Source of the DNA: Streptomyces humicola
Lineage (GTDB): Bacteria > Actinomycetota > Actinomycetes > Streptomycetales > Streptomycetaceae
Direction of reading: 5' to 3'
DNA length: 64,000 nt
NCBI RefSeq assembly: GCF_024436035.1
Contig: NZ_JANFNG010000002.1
Coordinates: forward strand, 310,001-374,000
The position numbers and the translations under genes were made by a program. The notes beneath the pieces are model-generated. The model had not been told where the DNA came from. It saw only the letters and a list, made by a program, of their open reading frames with translations, and did not search any database. Below, one piece after another: positions 60,745 to 64,000 of the stretch; within the stretch, counting starts at the first letter, position 1; each line of letters begins with the position of its first letter.

Positions 60745-61769
60745 TCGACCGTGAGGGCCACGAGGCCGCCGGAATCCTCGCCCGCACCCGGCTCGCCGTC
60801 GACCCGGCGCTCCGCGGCGCCGTCCAGACCCTTCCCCCCGCGATGCGGCGCATCGCCGCCTATCACTTCGGCTGGCAGAACGCCGACGGCAGCCCGGCCG
60901 CCGGCGACGCGGGCAAGGCGATACGCCCGGCGCTCGTCCTGGCCACGGTCAGGGCGCTGGGCGGTTCGGCCGAGCAGGCCGTGCCCGCGGCTGCCGCGGT
61001 GGAACTGGTGCACAATTTCACGCTGCTGCACGACGACGTCTTCGACCACGACCCGACACGCCGTCACCGATCCACCGCCTGGTCGGTGTTCGGCATTCCG
61101 GACGCCATACTCGCCGGCGATGCCATGCACGCGCTGGCGGTTCGCATCCTCTCGGAGGACGTGCACCCGCGGGCGGCGGGCGCGGCGGCCCGACTGTCGG
61201 AGTGCGTCCTTCAGCTGTGCGAAGGACAGCACTCGGACTGTGCCTTCGAGCACAGCCCCGATGTCTCGCTCGACGAATGCCTTGCGATGGCCGAAGCGAA
61301 GACGGGTGCGCTGCTCGGCTGTGCGTGCGCGCTGGGCGCGATGTACGCGGGGGCGGACGACGAGGCGGTCGACGCCATGGACGCCTTCGGCCGTCAGGTC
61401 GGCCTCGCGTTCCAGCTGATCGACGACCTGATCGGGATCTGGGGTGACGCATCCGTCACGGGGAAGCCGGTCGGTGCCGATCTCGTGGCGCGCAAGAAGT
61501 CCCTGCCCGTCGTGGCGGCGCTGCGCTCGGCGACGCCCGCCGCACAGGAGCTCGCCGGCATCTACAGGAGCGAACGGCCTCTGGGGTCGGGCGAGGTGCA
61601 CCGTGCGGCCGACGCCGTCGAGCGTGCGGGCGCCAGCGACTGGGCGCAGATCCAGGCGTGCGACCGGATGGCCGACGCCATCGGCCACTTGTCGAGGGCC
61701 GTGCCGGACGGGCGCGCCGCGGGTGATCTGCTCGCGCTCGCCGAGTTGGTGACCCGCCGGGCCCACTGA
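60729..61769 (+). CDS. Polyprenyl synthase, probable family 2B encapsulin cargo
   Basis: A 346-residue trans-isoprenyl diphosphate synthase. The first Asp-rich motif is LLHDDVFDHDPTRRH (DDxxD, D102-D106), the second QLIDDLIGIWGD, where the last Asp of DDxxD is Gly. Lys/Arg substrate sites lie in GKAIRPALVLATVRALGG. It condenses IPP with allylic diphosphates to a longer prenyl diphosphate; product length unknown. MRRIAAYHFGW and WGDASVTGKPVGADL are typical of the branch annotated as encapsulin-associated polyprenyl transferases. It follows the shell gene on the same strand with only a relic in between. Confidence 0.88.
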   Translation: MGSFVIDREGHEAAGILARTRLAVDPALRGAVQTLPPAMRRIAAYHFGWQNADGSPAAGDAGKAIRPALVLATVRALGGSAEQAVPAAAAVELVHNFTLLHDDVFDHDPTRRHRSTAWSVFGIPDAILAGDAMHALAVRILSEDVHPRAAGAAARLSECVLQLCEGQHSDCAFEHSPDVSLDECLAMAEAKTGALLGCACALGAMYAGADDEAVDAMDAFGRQVGLAFQLIDDLIGIWGDASVTGKPVGADLVARKKSLPVVAALRSATPAAQELAGIYRSERPLGSGEVHRAADAVERAGASDWAQIQACDRMADAIGHLSRAVPDGRAAGDLLALAELVTRRAH

Positions 61770-61825
61770 TCACACCAACAAAGGGAAAACGAGGGCCGCT
61801 TGTCAGCCTTTCCGATGTCGGCATA

Positions 61826-62152
61826 TTGATCGCCGTTCTCGTATGCTGTGCCGCAGGCCTGTTCCTGCTGCAGCACCTGGTTCCCCGTCGAGTGCGCCAG
61901 GAGCACAACGACGTCGCCGGATTCATCTTCGCCGCAGGGCGGGGTACTGACGGTGGGATTCACGTTCCTGTTCGGGCTGCCCAATACCATCGCGCATGCG
62001 CTGATGGTTCTCTCCCTCGCCGCTCTGGTGGCGGTGTCACTGATCGTCATCAGGAGATGGATTACCCGTTCGGCGGTGTGACGCGGGTGAAACCGACGGC
62101 ATTCGGGATCTTTCTCGACCGCCTTCCGCCGCCTCGCCCTGAATCCGGGTGA
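61826..62152 (+). pseudogene. Relic of a DUF4239 (bestrophin-like) membrane protein
   Basis: Frame 1 begins AVLVCCAAGLFLLQHLVPRR, EHNDVAGFIFAA, the N-terminal helix and signature of DUF4239. A second frame then gives VGFTFLFGLPNTIAHALMVL, which is the last helix region, and the first frame returns with EMDYPFGGVTRVKPTAF, the family C-terminus. The ~100 middle residues are missing and two frame changes are needed. A deleted, frameshifted gene. Confidence 0.72.
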
Positions 62153-62238
62153 CAAGATGTTTATATGACTGATCTTGCCGGAATATCTGATGCCATGCCA
62201 GCAGGCCGTCAGCTGTCCCGACATCACCAGGCGGAAAT

Positions 62239-63474
62239 ATGTTGAGTCGTAGGAGCCGCGCCCGCGCGGCCGGAACGCTCCTCGTGGCGTGGAGTGCATT
62301 GATCTCCGGCGCCGGAGCCGGAAGCGCAATCGCCGCGCCTTCGATCCATTTCGTCGACGACGTCCAGGTGGCCCCGGGGGTGTACTACCGCGAGTTCGTG
62401 CTGCACTCCTCGCACGGACGGGCGTACGGCCACCTGCTCGTCGCCGACCTGAGCAACCCTCATGTGACGGTCGATCTGCTCCACGCGGGAGCGGTCACCG
62501 AGCGCGCCACCGTCTCACGGATGGCCGACGACGAGGGCGCCGTCGGGGGGATCAACGCGGACTTCTTCGACATCTCCGAGGTCGGCCGGCACCCCGTCGA
62601 GGCGACCGGCGCAACCGTGGGACCGGCGATCGCCGACAGCGAGGCGATCAAGGGCGCCGTGCCCCGAGGCCAGCGGTTCGGCCCCTCGCTGCCGCCGGGC
62701 ACGTCCACCCAGGACGTGATCGCGGTGGGCACCGACAACGTGGCGCGTCTGGAGCGCCTGACGGTCTCCGGTTCCGTCTCGACCCCGTACGGGAGGTACC
62801 CGCTGCGCGGTCTCAACCAGTACGCGCTGCCCGTGAACGGCATCGGTGCGTTCACATCGCGCTGGGGCTCGGCCTCGCGCGCCCGCGCGGTCTGCGGCAC
62901 GGACTACCGCTGGCGCGACGGCTGCACCGACGACACCTTCGAGGTGACGGTGCGAGACGGCAAGGTCACCGGCACCGACGACGAACCGGGGTACGGCCCC
63001 ATCTCGCCCGGCACAGTCGTGCTCATCGGGCGGGAGCAGGGCGCGCAGCAGTTGCGGCGGCTGCAGCCGGGCGACCGGGTGAACGTGACGAGCGGGCTCG
63101 TCTCCTCGGACCATGTGCCACTGCGCTTCGCCGCCGGCGGGTTCCCCATCGTCCGCAACGGGCAGCCGCTGCCCGGCCTCGACGACCGGGTGCCCGCGAT
63201 CAGGACGAGCGCCGGGTACGGGGACGACGGACACACCTTCTACATGCTGGCCCTGGACGGCAGCCGGGCGGACCGCCCCGGGCTGACCATCAGCGAACTG
63301 GCCGACGTCATGACCAATCTCGGCGCCGACGGTGCGATCGATCTCGACGGCGGCGGCTCGTCGACACTCGTCACTCGCGGACCGGACAGCGACGGGGTGA
63401 CGGTGCGCAACCACCCCTCCGGCGGTGCAGAACGCATGGTCCCCGAGGGGATCGGGGTCTTCGCCGGGGAGTGA
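62239..63474 (+). CDS. Secreted phosphodiester glycosidase (NAGPA) family protein
   Basis: A 411-residue exported protein with a signal peptide ending near AIAAP (~33). The NAGPA domain, related to the mammalian uncovering enzyme, shows GGINADFFDISE, RTSAGYGDDGHTFYMLALDG and the hallmark LDGGGSSTLV near the C-terminus. It is expected to cleave a sugar phosphodiester in the cell wall or an exopolysaccharide. An approximately 85 bp gap follows the DUF4239 relic. No partner gene seen. Confidence 0.85.
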   Translation: MLSRRSRARAAGTLLVAWSALISGAGAGSAIAAPSIHFVDDVQVAPGVYYREFVLHSSHGRAYGHLLVADLSNPHVTVDLLHAGAVTERATVSRMADDEGAVGGINADFFDISEVGRHPVEATGATVGPAIADSEAIKGAVPRGQRFGPSLPPGTSTQDVIAVGTDNVARLERLTVSGSVSTPYGRYPLRGLNQYALPVNGIGAFTSRWGSASRARAVCGTDYRWRDGCTDDTFEVTVRDGKVTGTDDEPGYGPISPGTVVLIGREQGAQQLRRLQPGDRVNVTSGLVSSDHVPLRFAAGGFPIVRNGQPLPGLDDRVPAIRTSAGYGDDGHTFYMLALDGSRADRPGLTISELADVMTNLGADGAIDLDGGGSSTLVTRGPDSDGVTVRNHPSGGAERMVPEGIGVFAGE

Positions 63475-63536
63475 GCTCCACGGCAACGGCCACGAGGGTC
63501 TCATCGGGCAGGTCTCCGCCCCGCCCGGCGGGATCC

Positions 63537-64000
63537 TCAGGCGTGTCCTGCCCGGCCGCCGGCCTGCGCCACCTGACGTGACCACTCCACAGCGATTTCG
63601 GCGGCGATCCGCACGTTGCCGCGTACCGCCGCAAGATTGGCTTCGAGCGAGGCGCCGCCGGTCTGCCGCACCAGCAGATCCAGCAGATACGGGGTGACGG
63701 CCTGCCCGCTGATCCCCTCCTTGGTCGCGGTCTCCAGCGCCTCGGCGAGTACGCGGTCGTGCAGCTCCGGGTCGAGCTGCGCCTCCATGGGCACGGGATT
63801 GGCGACGATCAGTGCGCAGTCGGGGCCGTCAAGCGCGTCCTGGGCGCGCATGACCGCGGCGACCTCGGCCGCCTCCTGAACTGTCCAGTCGACGGGCAGC
63901 CCCGAGCTGTGCAGATAGAAGCCGGGGAAGGTAGGCGTGCGGAAGCCGAGCACGCCGACGCCGAGGGTCTCCAGCCGTTGCAGCGTGGCGGGCACGTCGA
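63537..64000 (-). CDS. psuG: Pseudouridine-5'-phosphate glycosidase, C-terminal part (runs off the window)
   Basis: The last ~154 residues of PsuG, which splits pseudouridine 5'-phosphate into uracil and ribose 5-phosphate. Visible family blocks: DVPATLQRLETLGVGVLGFRT, PGFYL, LIVANPVP, LDPELHDRVLAEALETA and GISGQAVTPYLLDLL...TGGASLEANLAAVRGN. The catalytic Lys and metal ligands lie beyond position 64000. A pseudouridine kinase gene is expected beside it but is not in view. Confidence 0.93.
   Translation of the reverse strand, partial: DVPATLQRLETLGVGVLGFRTPTFPGFYLHSSGLPVDWTVQEAAEVAAVMRAQDALDGPDCALIVANPVPMEAQLDPELHDRVLAEALETATKEGISGQAVTPYLLDLLVRQTGGASLEANLAAVRGNVRIAAEIAVEWSRQVAQAGGRAGHA

Overview
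This 64 kb window is chromosomal DNA of a high-GC actinobacterium, almost certainly a Streptomyces or close relative. The evidence is: about 70% GC with strong third-position GC; a secreted GH46 chitosanase; an Rpf-type resuscitation factor; a CUT1-type sugar ABC importer with no ATPase of its own; Ku plus a stand-alone LigD-type polymerase; and a family 2B encapsulin beside a polyprenyl synthase. No rRNA, tRNA, CRISPR array, insertion sequence or replication origin was seen. The number of broken genes and single-function transporters resembles a chromosome arm rather than a core region (inference).

Layout. 0-10 kb: SGNH hydrolase, PHP-domain protein, AI-2E-family permease, a broken secreted lipase, a Tat-exported FAD oxidase of the cholesterol-oxidase type, a MarR/MFS efflux pair and a secreted transglycosylase-like protein. 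10-15 kb: a tightly coupled minus-strand operon of a RimK-like ATP-grasp ligase, an ATP-grasp ligase fused to an atypical aminoglycoside-phosphotransferase-like domain, and an ABC exporter. This is the best candidate for an undescribed biosynthesis or export system. 15-18 kb: GNAT, a frameshifted DUF6624 gene, and the chitosanase with a clear promoter and operator. 18-23 kb: polyol/sugar ABC importer operon with a zinc dehydrogenase and a DeoR regulator. 23-28 kb: two-component and anti-sigma gene remnants, gnd, acyl-CoA synthetase, DUF1028 protein, TetR. 28-35 kb: P450/ferredoxin/ferredoxin reductase operon with a PadR regulator and a 2,4-dienoyl-CoA-reductase-like flavoenzyme, then TetR. 35-43 kb: MMPL transporter, alpha/beta hydrolase, phosphotransferase, HAD/GntR pair, a 55-residue membrane protein, epimerase, GNAT. 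43-47 kb: two paralogous secreted transglycosylases, each preceded by a near-identical ~53 bp element, and an MFS transporter. 47-53 kb: Ku, MFS, His-rich Rpf protein, DJ-1/PfpI protein, LigD-type polymerase. 53-58 kb: two amino-acid permeases flanking a shattered basic-amino-acid decarboxylase, and an asparaginase carrying a perfect 96 bp tandem duplication. 58-62 kb: family 2B encapsulin shell gene, a relic terpene cyclase and an intact polyprenyl synthase. 62-64 kb: a DUF4239 relic, a secreted phosphodiester glycosidase and the C-terminal part of PsuG, which runs off the window.

How the genes fit together. Many neighbours are coupled by 4 bp ATGA/GTGA overlaps: MarR to MFS, the ATP-grasp operon, the sugar importer, ferredoxin to reductase, GntR to HAD, and LigD polymerase to DJ-1. 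Several regulators sit next to palindromes that probably are their operators (MarR, PadR, TetR, GntR, chitosanase). At least ten gene remnants were recognised. Three of them (lipase, DUF6624, DUF4239) keep both ends of a known family with internal loss or frameshift.
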